From the NCBI GenBank assembly GCA_964001305.1, contig CAXFAI010000013.1, forward strand, positions 21,875 through 85,874: DNA of 64,000 nucleotides, written 5' to 3'. Below are positions 25,461 through 34,352 of the stretch, piece after piece. The notes under the pieces were generated by a model. That model was given only the letters and a program-made list of their open reading frames with translations, did no database searches and was not told the DNA's origin. The position numbers were made by a program, and so were the translations under genes. Numbering within the stretch: the stretch's first letter is position 1; each line of letters starts with the position of its first letter. Source of the stretch: CAJXMH01 sp964001305 (GTDB taxonomy: Bacteria > Bacteroidota > Bacteroidia > Flavobacteriales_E > Vicingaceae).

Positions 25461-28313
25461 TCAAATACTTACAAGGTAGTCATACAAGCTATCCTTTGTT
25501 GTTAAATTCAATATTTTACGCAATTTGCTTCTCGCAACATCTACAGATGGAGGAGTTATATTTAAGAATTCAGCAATTTGTTTTGAGCTAAAACCTAGTT
25601 TTATAAGTGATGCTAATCGAATTTGCCCTTTGGTTAATTGGGGATGTTTTGCACGAAGTTTTTGAATAAATTCATCATCCACATTCGTAAAACGTTTTTT
25701 AAATTCTACCCAGTCTTGCTTTTCATTTAAGCCAAATTTGACCATTCGCTCAAGGTTAGCCGTATCTTGATTACTATCTACCTTTTTGAGGTTTTCCTTA
25801 ATCTCTCTCAACAAATTATTTTTTTCGATAACCTCAAGCGTATAGGTAGTTAATTCTCTTTTATTTTTTGTTATCTCTTTATTTAGGCCACCAATCTTTA
25901 GCTCCGCAAGCTTAATTTTCTGCTCATTAACCTCTCTTTGAAGCTTCCTAAACTGAAAAAACTTCATAATTCTATAACCTAAGTAGAGCAAGGAAAGTAA
26001 GATTAAAGCCCTTACCCAAATTATTTCATGCCAATTTGGGACCAAGTAAAAGCGGGTTTCGGCAATCTTATCACTTTCTATACCCTGACTGTCAATTGCT
26101 TTAATTTTTAAAACATAGCTCCCTGGGTCTAAATTGGTATAATTGATTATTCTTAAAAAACCATTGTTTTGCCATTCTTCGTCATAGCCCTCTAGTTTAT
26201 ATTTAAAGCGAATAAGTTCTGGTGCAGTAAAAGAAGGAGCAGTGTAGATGAAACTAATATCTCGATATTGAGGAGCAATTCTATTTTCGTCTTGAGGAAT
26301 AAAAGTAGAGTCTTTTAGCTTAATTGAATTGATGAGTATGGACTCAATCTTTTCGGCTTTAAATTTCTTCTTGGGATTAAATCTAGAAACACCCTTCATG
26401 GTCGGGTAAAACAGGCTACCATCTTCAAGCTGACAACTAGAAGGCTGAAACCCTCCATTGGTTTCTGTATTACTCATACCATGAGAGCTATTGTATACCT
26501 TACACTTTACAAGCTCAATAGCTCCCGTTGCCACATCAATTAGGTCTTGTTTCTTAGCTTTAAAAACCCCTCGATTACAACTCATCCATAAATTACCTTG
26601 CGAGTCCTCATTGATACTCGAAATCAGGTTATCAAAAAGTCCTTTCTCTTTATCTATGGTATAAAAATGATATCCTCTTTTGAGTATTAATCCTTTACCG
26701 TATGTGCCAATCCACAGATTATCAGCAGTATCAAAAAACATGCATCTAATCGAACTATTTTCAAGCTCCTTTATTCCTTTTAGGGCATAGCTTTTGTCCG
26801 TATTTGTTTCATAAATAATAACCCCATCTCCTTGAGTCGATAAATAAATTTTATCTTGATGCACAACTATTTGTGAAATCCTGGCTTTTTTTAAATCCTC
26901 TGAAATTAAGGTCTGCCAGATATTGTTTTTGAATTTAAAAAGTCCTCCTTGGTCATTTCCAATTAATAAGCAACTATCAACAGGGTCATAAAACATTGCA
27001 TTGACCAAGTCGCTTTTCGCAGGCCAATTAAATATTTGCTCAACAGGCTTATTCTGTGAAAAATTCCAATAAAAAAGACCTTCTCCAAAGGTGCCAAACC
27101 AAAGCTCTTTTTCATTTCCGGCAATTGACCAAACACCCGAAAGTACTCCTAAAGAGTCTGGAAGCTTTTTTATTTCTCGATTAGTTGCATTATAATGATA
27201 AACCCCTCCTCCATTAGTTGCTATTAATAATTGGTTCTTTTTGTATTCATAAATCGGTAAAATGGATTTTGAACTCAGTTGAGAACTATCACTTAAAGAC
27301 TCAACTAGGTTCTGAGAAAATTTCAATAACCCTCCTCCATTTATACCCACCCATATATTATCCGACCTATCTTTAAATAGAGCACTAACACTTCCATTCT
27401 CCAAACCCATCCCTTTATCCCATTGCTTCAATTCCTTTTTCGCCAAACGAAATACACCACTGTTATGCGTCCCAAACCACACTTCCTCATCGTCAGCTAT
27501 TAGTTGTTTGGAAGAAAGCTCTTTATTAACAATACTTAGTGTGTCTTGAATTGCTAATTCTTCTCTATTGATAATAAAAACTGCCTTTCTATTTGCATAT
27601 AAAAGTGAACCTTGTTGAGTTAAATTCAAAGCTTTCCCTTGAATAGGAAATTCACTACCTATTACTTTTTGCAGAAGAGTATCTGGTCTCTTTAGCATAA
27701 AAACCCCTTCTGAGGTAGCCATCCAAATTTGGTTTTTTTCATCAACTATGGCTTGCTCAAGAAGCACTTTGTTGGGAAAAACATTATTAGGATTAAAATA
27801 AATGCTATCGTCATTTAAAATGCAAATACCTTTATCATGAATGAGCACTCCTATTTTATCTTTCTCAAATTGAAATATGCTATTCACGCCATTTCCAGGC
27901 AATCCGTTATTCACGGTAAAATGTTTCACTTTACCTTTTTTATATCGAAAAAGTCCGTTGTTTTCTGTACCTAACCAAATGGCACTATCATAAGACTCAA
28001 ACAAAGTAATGACTCTTTCGTAAGCCAGTTTAGGATGCTCTATTTTCTCGAAAGTAAGTCCGTCAAAGCGACATACACCCCCAAAGGTTCCAATCCATAA
28101 GTAACCATCTTTAGCTTGAATTATCGTATTAATAGAGTTTTGAGGTAAGCCCTCTCGGCTTGTCCAATGTTGAATGCTATAATTTGAAGAACTACTATAT
28201 TCCTGATGGGAATTTCTAGAAGGTTGATTAGACTCTTCAGAAACAAAGCCACTTGCATTCAGTGAAAAGCAAACAAATACAATGAAGAAACTCTTTAAAA
28301 CTCGAATAACCAT
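25461..28313 (-). CDS. Membrane-tethered two-component-propeller / LuxR-type transcription regulator
   Basis: This 950-residue protein has a signal or N-terminal membrane segment (1-24), then about 14 reg_prop propeller repeats (about 45-660; motifs such as DGYLWIGTFGGVCRFDG and DNIWVGINGGGLLKF), a Y_Y_Y domain (about 684-765), one transmembrane helix (about 766-788), a coiled coil (about 790-860) and a C-terminal LuxR/GerE-type helix-turn-helix (about 890-950, LTKGQIRLASLIKLGFSSKQ). There is no histidine kinase or receiver domain, so ligand binding in the periplasm would signal directly to a DNA-binding domain held at the membrane. It is transcribed toward the giant surface operon, 122 bases upstream, and may control it. 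Target genes are inference. Confidence 0.88.
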   Translation of the reverse strand: MVIRVLKSFFIVFVCFSLNASGFVSEESNQPSRNSHQEYSSSSNYSIQHWTSREGLPQNSINTIIQAKDGYLWIGTFGGVCRFDGLTFEKIEHPKLAYERVITLFESYDSAIWLGTENNGLFRYKKGKVKHFTVNNGLPGNGVNSIFQFEKDKIGVLIHDKGICILNDDSIYFNPNNVFPNKVLLEQAIVDEKNQIWMATSEGVFMLKRPDTLLQKVIGSEFPIQGKALNLTQQGSLLYANRKAVFIINREELAIQDTLSIVNKELSSKQLIADDEEVWFGTHNSGVFRLAKKELKQWDKGMGLENGSVSALFKDRSDNIWVGINGGGLLKFSQNLVESLSDSSQLSSKSILPIYEYKKNQLLIATNGGGVYHYNATNREIKKLPDSLGVLSGVWSIAGNEKELWFGTFGEGLFYWNFSQNKPVEQIFNWPAKSDLVNAMFYDPVDSCLLIGNDQGGLFKFKNNIWQTLISEDLKKARISQIVVHQDKIYLSTQGDGVIIYETNTDKSYALKGIKELENSSIRCMFFDTADNLWIGTYGKGLILKRGYHFYTIDKEKGLFDNLISSINEDSQGNLWMSCNRGVFKAKKQDLIDVATGAIELVKCKVYNSSHGMSNTETNGGFQPSSCQLEDGSLFYPTMKGVSRFNPKKKFKAEKIESILINSIKLKDSTFIPQDENRIAPQYRDISFIYTAPSFTAPELIRFKYKLEGYDEEWQNNGFLRIINYTNLDPGSYVLKIKAIDSQGIESDKIAETRFYLVPNWHEIIWVRALILLSLLYLGYRIMKFFQFRKLQREVNEQKIKLAELKIGGLNKEITKNKRELTTYTLEVIEKNNLLREIKENLKKVDSNQDTANLERMVKFGLNEKQDWVEFKKRFTNVDDEFIQKLRAKHPQLTKGQIRLASLIKLGFSSKQIAEFLNITPPSVDVARSKLRKILNLTTKDSLYDYLVSI

Positions 28314-28473
28314 AATTTCTATTACAAGAATAGTAAAGCATTTGCTATGAAAATAATTTACTATTCTAAAAAGGTGATTAAGTCAGAAGAAACCTAGTCC
28401 AAGTATAATAGTCAGCTACTATACATTGACTTTATTCTTATTAGAGATTTCAATAAATACAAAGTTAGCAATC

Positions 28474-28503
28474 AAAAAAAGTCGAGTGTTTACTCGACTT
28501 TTT
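28474..28503. terminator. Terminator downstream of the GloVer gene
   Basis: The stem AAAAAGTCGAGT (28476-28487) pairs with ACTCGACTTTTT (28492-28503) across a four-base loop, with an A-run on one side and a T-run on the other. It works in either direction and lies 25 bases past the stop of the minus-strand gene at 28529. Confidence 0.85.
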
Positions 28504-28528
28504 ATTGAAGAATGAATAGAAGATTGTC

Positions 28529-30979
28529 TTAGTGCTGAATAATTAATTTCTGTGCTCTTGTTCTATTTACAACTACCACATAGTTTCCATTTGGAATAGA
28601 CTCAAGGTTAATCCTAACTTGGTTTTGGTTGTATTCACTTTCAAATACGGTTTGTCCTAATAAATTCAATATGTGTACGGTTTTTATTCCACTTTCAGAA
28701 ATTATATTTAGCGCTGAACTAGAAGGATTTGGGAACATTGAAAATAAATTTTCTTCGATTTTTTTGTCTTCTAAGGTTGTGAATGTTCTCGTATATTCTA
28801 TCAATCCGTTATTCACAAAGGGATCTCCTTCAATACCTGAATAGGTTACAACAGTTGTAATGGATGTAGTACCTGGTTGATACTTATAAATCGCGCCATC
28901 ATGACCTGCAGATCCCCCATCAGTGACAATACCATAAATATTTCCATCAGATGCTAATGTCAAATGTCCTGAAGGCCATCTCCCATTGTTAGATGTTCTG
29001 AAATTCTGCTTTCTTACGGTAGTTCTGCTAATTGGATCATGCTCTAACATAGTTCCATCAGAGTAGTTACCTCCTTCGTAGGCTGTAAAGTAAATTTTAC
29101 CATTTCCAGCCTGAACAGGTGTACTAGTAGACGCTTCACCAATACCTGGATACAAGCTTTGTTCAATGTGTGCTGTATCGGCAACTATGTCGTAGCTAAA
29201 AAATGTACCATCTCTATAAACACCACCAGACCGGCTAGTTCCATATAGCAATCCGTTTGAAGCTTGCATTAGTCTACCTCTACAATCTCTAACATCACTG
29301 ATTCCTGAAAAAGTATGATCAATAATTATTGAATCAGTTGCTAATTCATAATGTATAATACTAGAACTTGTTAGAGCATAAAGATGACCATTAGTGGCCT
29401 TTATAAACCCTTGGCTAGCAGGTCCTTGATAAGCTAAATTACCCAAGGTCTTTGCACTAAAACTAACAGCATCTTGTGCCACATTATATTTAAAAATGAC
29501 AAATCGATTTCCACTCAAGTTTCCAAAGGTTCCACTGCCTAAGCCATAAATCACCCCATTTTCTTCAAGCAGGTTAACCGGCTTAACAGCACCTATCGAA
29601 TCATGAAAATGGTAGACTGTTCTATAAGTTCTCGTAGATTCATCAAATTCGAAAAAGACACCTTCGTTATCATTCCCTCCTTCACGGCTACACCCATAGT
29701 ACTTTCCATTACTTGCTCTAACTAAAGTACCGTTTGCCATGCTTGCCTCTCTTTCACCGAAGTGAAATTTAGTTGACATGCTATCAAGTGTCATATCATA
29801 TTCAAAGAAAACACCATCTCCAGCAATTCCTCCATCGTAAGAAACCCCATATAAATTATTGTTCGAAGCTTTTATTAAGGAGCCAGTTGATAATCTTCCA
29901 TGTGTTGCCGTATTGCTACCGTAGTTGTTATTAATAGATGTGTAGTTTGGATTGGCGGCCAGACCAAGTGTGTCCATAGCTAAATCATATCTGATAATTC
30001 TTTGGTTTTGGCCTAAAGCATATAACATTCCTGTGGTTGGCTCTATAAAGTCTCCATATAGACTTAAATTGCTACCAGATGCCACTTTCTTTGTAAAAGT
30101 AGAAGTTGTAATGTTCCATTCAAAAATTTCCCCACCGGCTATACCATATAATTTGCCATTCGAAGCTTCGAAAAGCGTCCCTTCAGGATTATCGGGTTGT
30201 CCAGCTATAAAATTATGTATGACTGAAAAACTGTTTGTATTGGTATTAAAAGTGAACATGGTACCTCGTGAATTTGAACCACCAAATTCTGTAAGACCAT
30301 AAAGCAATCCATTTGAAGCCTGCATTAATGCTCCAGAAGGTCTCTCTCCTGTAGTTGAAGCAGCTAAATCTTGAAGTTTAGTAAAAGTAGAAGTTGAAAG
30401 ATTATAACTAAAAACTACTCCATCTGAGTTAGACCCTCCATATTGTGTCATACCATAAAGCAATCCATTGTTAGCATGTAGTAAAGCACCCAATGGTCCT
30501 TTTCCATTTGTATTATCAAAATCATGTAGCTTGGTGTACTGATTTGTTGCAGGGTCAAATTCAAATATTACACCATCAAGATTTACTCCACCTCCATACG
30601 TTGTGCCATAAAGTTTATTGTTGACTAATATCATACCTGCTCGCGGACCACTACCATCTGTCGCATTGTTAAATTGGTAATGTTGTTCGTATTTACCAGT
30701 TGATAAATCATAAGAATAAATTACTCCAGTAAAATGTCCATTCCCTTGAGAGGTCACACCATACAGTTTGTTATTAAATTCAATCAGTGTTCCTTTATAA
30801 CTACTTCCTTCAAACATGAAAAAATCATACTCCGTTTGCATAGAATTGCTTGCAACATCCACACTAAAAATGTTGCCATTCCAATGTTTAGCTAAGCTAT
30901 TATTCATTCCTAGAAAACTTGGTTGTGCTGTTATTGAAATTGAAATTATTGCACAAATAGCGAATAGTACTTTTTTCAT
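28529..30979 (-). CDS. Secreted T9SS type A protein with GloVer repeats
   Basis: This 816-residue exported protein has a signal peptide (1-18) and about a dozen repeats of roughly 50 residues with the motif ASNGLLYGxxxxGGxNxxGxxFxY, which is the Gloeo-Verruco (GloVer, TIGR03803) repeat and forms a propeller-like fold. The C-terminus (about 740-816: NLFSMFPNPSSSALNII, then a final IIQH) is a type A T9SS sorting domain. A TATTTTTG promoter box lies 16 bases before the ATG, and a bidirectional terminator follows the stop, so it is probably monocistronic. Its extracellular role is unknown. It may share a surface programme with the neighbouring giant proteins. Confidence 0.85.
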   Translation of the reverse strand: MKKVLFAICAIISISITAQPSFLGMNNSLAKHWNGNIFSVDVASNSMQTEYDFFMFEGSSYKGTLIEFNNKLYGVTSQGNGHFTGVIYSYDLSTGKYEQHYQFNNATDGSGPRAGMILVNNKLYGTTYGGGVNLDGVIFEFDPATNQYTKLHDFDNTNGKGPLGALLHANNGLLYGMTQYGGSNSDGVVFSYNLSTSTFTKLQDLAASTTGERPSGALMQASNGLLYGLTEFGGSNSRGTMFTFNTNTNSFSVIHNFIAGQPDNPEGTLFEASNGKLYGIAGGEIFEWNITTSTFTKKVASGSNLSLYGDFIEPTTGMLYALGQNQRIIRYDLAMDTLGLAANPNYTSINNNYGSNTATHGRLSTGSLIKASNNNLYGVSYDGGIAGDGVFFEYDMTLDSMSTKFHFGEREASMANGTLVRASNGKYYGCSREGGNDNEGVFFEFDESTRTYRTVYHFHDSIGAVKPVNLLEENGVIYGLGSGTFGNLSGNRFVIFKYNVAQDAVSFSAKTLGNLAYQGPASQGFIKATNGHLYALTSSSIIHYELATDSIIIDHTFSGISDVRDCRGRLMQASNGLLYGTSRSGGVYRDGTFFSYDIVADTAHIEQSLYPGIGEASTSTPVQAGNGKIYFTAYEGGNYSDGTMLEHDPISRTTVRKQNFRTSNNGRWPSGHLTLASDGNIYGIVTDGGSAGHDGAIYKYQPGTTSITTVVTYSGIEGDPFVNNGLIEYTRTFTTLEDKKIEENLFSMFPNPSSSALNIISESGIKTVHILNLLGQTVFESEYNQNQVRINLESIPNGNYVVVVNRTRAQKLIIQH

Positions 30980-30995
30980 CTTTTTAATTTTCAGA

Positions 30996-31003
30996 CAAAA
31001 ATA
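30996..31003 (-). promoter_or_regulatory. -7 box of the GloVer gene
   Basis: TATTTTTG on the minus strand is a full match to TAnnTTTG, 16 bases upstream of the start codon. Confidence 0.45.
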
Positions 31004-31135
31004 TATGACTGAAAATCAGCTAGAAATAGGGTAATCATCTTAAATGAGTCCGTTAAAATACTGACATATAAAGATTCAACAGCTTAATTCCTTGTTAATT
31101 CAATATTGTCTTAATAGATAGAATTAAAGCAAGAT

Positions 31136-31522
31136 TTATACAAAAACTTGCTCTTGCTTAAGCCACTCCAATGCCTTTTCCTCACAATCAAAACCTTTCA
31201 TCTTTCTACTAGAGAACTTACTCAAGAAGTTATAAGTAATCCGGTTGGCTAAATTATTCAGCACTACAGCTTCGGCTTTTGATTTTTGGATACACTTTTT
31301 GCTATTTACAAAGCTGATGATGTTTGTGGAAATAGTGGTATGAATACCAGGTACAATAAGCATGCACACTTTTTGATTGGGCATATGCTCTTCTATGAGT
31401 TCGTATTGTTCTTTTGCATCATCAATGGTAATGACATTATAATCCTTCACTCGAATCTCAACAATCTTATCTTCTCTAAAAACAAGATTTATTTTTTCTA
31501 AATCAAATACTTTCAAATTCAA
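31136..31522 (-). CDS. Small STAS/SpoIIAA-like cytoplasmic protein
   Basis: This 128-residue protein has no signal peptide. Its alternating strand-helix pattern (VEIRVKDYNVITIDDAKEQY near residues 22-42, then a hydrophobic strand and a final amphipathic helix around DCEEKALEWLKQ) resembles small STAS/SpoIIAA-like proteins of Bacteroidota (I think DUF7793). It follows hppD in the same direction but a terminator-like hairpin separates them. No catalytic residues are seen and the function is unknown. The ATG at 31520-31522 is the only good start. Family name is tentative. Confidence 0.6.
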   Translation of the reverse strand: MNLKVFDLEKINLVFREDKIVEIRVKDYNVITIDDAKEQYELIEEHMPNQKVCMLIVPGIHTTISTNIISFVNSKKCIQKSKAEAVVLNNLANRITYNFLSKFSSRKMKGFDCEEKALEWLKQEQVFV

Positions 31523-31530
31523 AAAATGAA

Positions 31531-31553
31531 AGGGCCGCTAAAAGCGACCCTTA
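31531..31553 (-). terminator. Terminator of the hppD operon
   Basis: AAGGGCCGCT (31531-31540) pairs with AGCGACCCTT (31544-31553) with one mismatch across a three-base loop. On the minus strand it is followed by a T-rich tract (TTTCATTTTTT). It lies between hppD and the STAS-like gene. Confidence 0.7.
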
Positions 31554-31564
31554 GTATATGTAAA

Positions 31565-32722
31565 TTACAATGTTCCTCTAAGTTCTTGCTCCCTCTCAAT
31601 AGATTCAAACAAGGCTTTAAAATTTCCTGCACCAAATCCCCTAGCACCCATTCGTTGAATAATCTCAAAAAATAAGGTTGGCCTATCTTGAACTGGTTTG
31701 GTAAAAATTTGCAATAAATAACCCTCATCATCAGCATCTACCATAATCCCTAATCCTTTCAGCACTTCTAAATCTTCTCTCAATTCATGATCATGCTCTT
31801 CCAATCTTAAAGGCACTTGCTCATAATATGTTTCTGGCGGAGTTGACAAAAACTCAACACCTCTTGAACGCAATTTGCTAACTGTGTCAATGATATTATC
31901 TGTTGCCACAGCGATGTGTTGTACTCCTGGACCTTCATAAAAATCTAAATATTCTTCAATTTGAGATCTTTTCTTTCCTTCAGCAGGTTCATTGATTGGA
32001 AACTTAATTCTTCCATTTCCATTACTCATTACCTTACTCATCAAAGCTGAATATTCAGTATGAATTTGTTTGTCATCGAAAGACAAGAAGTTAACAAAGC
32101 CCATCACATCCTCATACCATTTTACCCAGGTATTCATTTCATTCCAACCTACATTTCCTACCATGTGATCGATAAACTTCAAACCAACTGACTCAGGTTT
32201 GTAATCGGATTCCCATTTTCTAAAGCCAGGCATAAAATCACCTTTGTAATTTTTACGCTCTACAAACATGTGAACGGTTTCGCCATAAGTGTAGATACCT
32301 GCTTTAACAATTTCACCGTTCTCATCTTCTAAAACTGTTGGTTCTAAATAAGATTTTGCTCCACGTTTGGTTGTTTCCTCCCATGACTTTCTTGCATCGT
32401 CTACCCAAAGTGCCACAATTTTAACGCCGTCGCCATGCTTAACTATATGCTCGTTTATTGGGCTTTTTGAACTTAAAGGCGAAGTAAGCATTAAGCGGAT
32501 TTTATCTTGCTTAAGTACATAAGAAACAGTGTCTTTATTACCAGTTTCTAAGCCACTATAGGCAAAGGATTGAAATCCAAAAGCCGTTTTATAAAAATGT
32601 GCGGCTTGCTTTGCATTTCCAACATATAATTCCACATAATCTGTTCCTAAAAGCGGCAAGAAATCTTGCGCTCCTTCAAATATTTTTTCTAGTCCGTAGT
32701 CTACTGATTTAATTTCCTTCAT
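31565..32722 (-). CDS. hppD: 4-hydroxyphenylpyruvate dioxygenase
   Basis: This 385-residue non-heme iron enzyme converts 4-hydroxyphenylpyruvate to homogentisate in tyrosine breakdown. The two vicinal-oxygen-chelate halves are present. The likely iron ligands are H186 (FIDHMVGNV), H269 (GVQHIAVAT) and E353 (LFFEIIQR). The C-terminal GFGAGNFKALFESIE, which closes the active site in the family, is intact. It is the fourth gene of a minus-strand run: trhO, hmgA, four-helix-bundle gene, hppD. The product is the substrate of HmgA encoded just upstream. Fumarylacetoacetase and the isomerase are not in this window. Confidence 0.96.
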   Translation of the reverse strand: MKEIKSVDYGLEKIFEGAQDFLPLLGTDYVELYVGNAKQAAHFYKTAFGFQSFAYSGLETGNKDTVSYVLKQDKIRLMLTSPLSSKSPINEHIVKHGDGVKIVALWVDDARKSWEETTKRGAKSYLEPTVLEDENGEIVKAGIYTYGETVHMFVERKNYKGDFMPGFRKWESDYKPESVGLKFIDHMVGNVGWNEMNTWVKWYEDVMGFVNFLSFDDKQIHTEYSALMSKVMSNGNGRIKFPINEPAEGKKRSQIEEYLDFYEGPGVQHIAVATDNIIDTVSKLRSRGVEFLSTPPETYYEQVPLRLEEHDHELREDLEVLKGLGIMVDADDEGYLLQIFTKPVQDRPTLFFEIIQRMGARGFGAGNFKALFESIEREQELRGTL

Positions 32723-32728
32723 AGCTTT

Positions 32729-32761
32729 AAGATTATAGAGAAGAGAGTATAGAATAGAGAG
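32729..32761 (+). repeat. Purine-rich flank, left arm
   Basis: A run of A and G with a few T follows the stop of the four-helix-bundle gene. It resembles the reverse complement of 33127-33159 on the other side of the same gene, so the gene is bracketed by an imperfect inverted repeat. Confidence 0.45.
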
Positions 32762-33121
32762 CTAAAGTCTATTCTGAAAGACCATGCTCATTTTCTGAAA
32801 CTCTTCTAATTTCTCTTCAATTTGGTTTAGTTCTTTTTCTGTTATAAATTTTCTTTTTTCTGCTAATATAAGTTGTGTCCCTAATTCAAAGGATGAGCCC
32901 AATGAAATATCAATAATGCGAGAGAATGATTTATCTGTTCTAGAAGAGCCTTCTGCAATATTGCTTGGAATAGAAATAGCAGAGCGATTAATTTGTGATG
33001 TTAAGCTGTATTTCTCTTCAGGTGGAAAATTTGAACTCAAATCAAAAATTTGATTTCCAATCTCTATACCAACTTTCCAAATTTTTAAGTTCTTATAATT
33101 ATGTCTTAATCTCTGTGACAC
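32762..33121 (-). CDS. Four-helix-bundle protein (S23/IVP family)
   Basis: This 119-residue protein matches the four-helix-bundle family (TIGR02436) first known from intervening sequences in 23S rRNA genes. The tell-tale parts are NLKIWKVGIEIGNQIFDLS near the start, then EEKYSLTSQINRSAISIPSN and IAEGSSRTDKSF. No rRNA gene is nearby. It lies between hmgA and hppD with 36-39 base gaps and is flanked by purine-rich arms, so it may be an insertion that kept the operon intact. Biochemical function of the family is unknown. It is unlikely to be a tyrosine-degradation enzyme. Confidence 0.88.
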   Translation of the reverse strand: MSQRLRHNYKNLKIWKVGIEIGNQIFDLSSNFPPEEKYSLTSQINRSAISIPSNIAEGSSRTDKSFSRIIDISLGSSFELGTQLILAEKRKFITEKELNQIEEKLEEFQKMSMVFQNRL

Positions 33122-33126
33122 TTAAA

Positions 33127-33159
33127 TATCTATTTTCTCTTTTCTTTACTCTCTAATCT
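33127..33159 (-). repeat. Purine-rich flank, right arm
   Basis: Read on the minus strand this is again an A/G-rich tract beginning AGATTAGAGAGTAAAG, similar to the + strand at 32730-32761 (AGATTATAGAGAAGAGAG). The end of hmgA overlaps it by two bases. Confidence 0.45.
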
Positions 33160-34321
33160 AGCTATCCTCAATCCAACTCTTATAATACTTCCCGTCATCA
33201 ATTTTTAATGCATTCTCTGTTACTTTAAGCGGTTTAAATGTATCCACCATTACCGCTAATTCTTCCGTTTCTTTTTGCCCTACACTTCGCTCATAAGCTC
33301 CTGGGTGCGGCCCATGTGGAATTCCTGCCTGATGCAAGGTAATCTGACCTTGCGCAATATCATTTCTACTCATAAAGTCTCCATCTACGTAATACAAAAC
33401 CTCATCCGAATCAATGTTTGAATGATTGTAGGGAGCTGGAATAGACTCCGGATGGTAATCGTATAAACGAGGTACAAATGAGCATATGACAAAACCAGCA
33501 GCCTCAAATGTTTGATGTACAGGTGGTGGTTGATGTACTCGACCGGTTATTGGTTCAAAATCATGAATGGAGAAAGCATACGGATAATTAAAGCCATCCC
33601 AACCTACAACATCAAAAGGGTGAGAGGCATAGACATAATCATGAATAACCCCTTCTTTTTTGATTTTAATTAAGAATTCGCCTTTCTCATCATGTGTTTC
33701 CAACTCTTGCGGAGTCCTAAAATCTCTTTCGCAATAAGGAGAGTGCTCCAACAATTGCCCAAACCAATTTCGGTAACGCTTAGGTGTATAAATCGGACTA
33801 GCAGACTCTACCACAAAATGGCGATTATCTTCTGAATCAAAGTCCATTTTATAAATCATTCCTCTTGGAATAACGAGGTAGTCTCCATATTTGAAGTCAA
33901 TATTTCCCAAAAAAGTTCGAAGCTTTCCACTCCCTTTATGGATAAATATAACCTCATCAGAGTCGGTGTTTTTATAAAAATAATCTTTAGTCGATTTTTT
34001 AGGGGCCGCTAAAGCAACAATTAAATCATTATTACACAGCATCGCCTCTCGGCTTTCTAAATAATCGTCTTGTGGTTTTACATCAAACCCAATTAATCTC
34101 CTTGATTTAAAATTCTTTTCAACGGCAATTTTGGGCATCACATTTTTAGATCCTAAATGCTCCACCACCATGGTTGGACGATGTAAATGATACATTAAAG
34201 AGGACATTCCATCAAAGCCAACCGTTCCAAAAAGTTGCTCATAATGCAAAGAGCCATCTTCCTTTTTAAAAGTCGTGTGGCGCTTATGTGGTATCTTTCC
34301 TAATTTTCTATAAAAAGGCAT
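33158..34321 (-). CDS. hmgA: Homogentisate 1,2-dioxygenase
   Basis: This 387-residue cupin-fold iron enzyme opens the ring of homogentisate to maleylacetoacetate. Family features are the early PHKRHTTF segment, the cupin stretch DEVIFIHKGSGKLRTFLG, and the C-terminal part with VHQPPPVHQTFEAAG, SDEVLYYVDGDFM and GIPHGPHPGAYE, whose histidines and glutamate form the metal site in homologues. It is shorter than the roughly 440-residue eukaryotic enzyme but close to Bacteroidota forms. It sits upstream of hppD, which makes its substrate. Spacing to trhO is 31 bases, suggesting one transcript. Confidence 0.94.
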   Translation of the reverse strand: MPFYRKLGKIPHKRHTTFKKEDGSLHYEQLFGTVGFDGMSSLMYHLHRPTMVVEHLGSKNVMPKIAVEKNFKSRRLIGFDVKPQDDYLESREAMLCNNDLIVALAAPKKSTKDYFYKNTDSDEVIFIHKGSGKLRTFLGNIDFKYGDYLVIPRGMIYKMDFDSEDNRHFVVESASPIYTPKRYRNWFGQLLEHSPYCERDFRTPQELETHDEKGEFLIKIKKEGVIHDYVYASHPFDVVGWDGFNYPYAFSIHDFEPITGRVHQPPPVHQTFEAAGFVICSFVPRLYDYHPESIPAPYNHSNIDSDEVLYYVDGDFMSRNDIAQGQITLHQAGIPHGPHPGAYERSVGQKETEELAVMVDTFKPLKVTENALKIDDGKYYKSWIEDS

Positions 34322-34352
34322 ATTTCATTTTTTGGTTGTTTGAAATTAGGCA

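Noticed and set aside
32762..33121. Evidence for a split 23S rRNA gene near the S23-type protein
   Set aside because: No rRNA sequence was seen on either side; both neighbours are metabolic enzymes.
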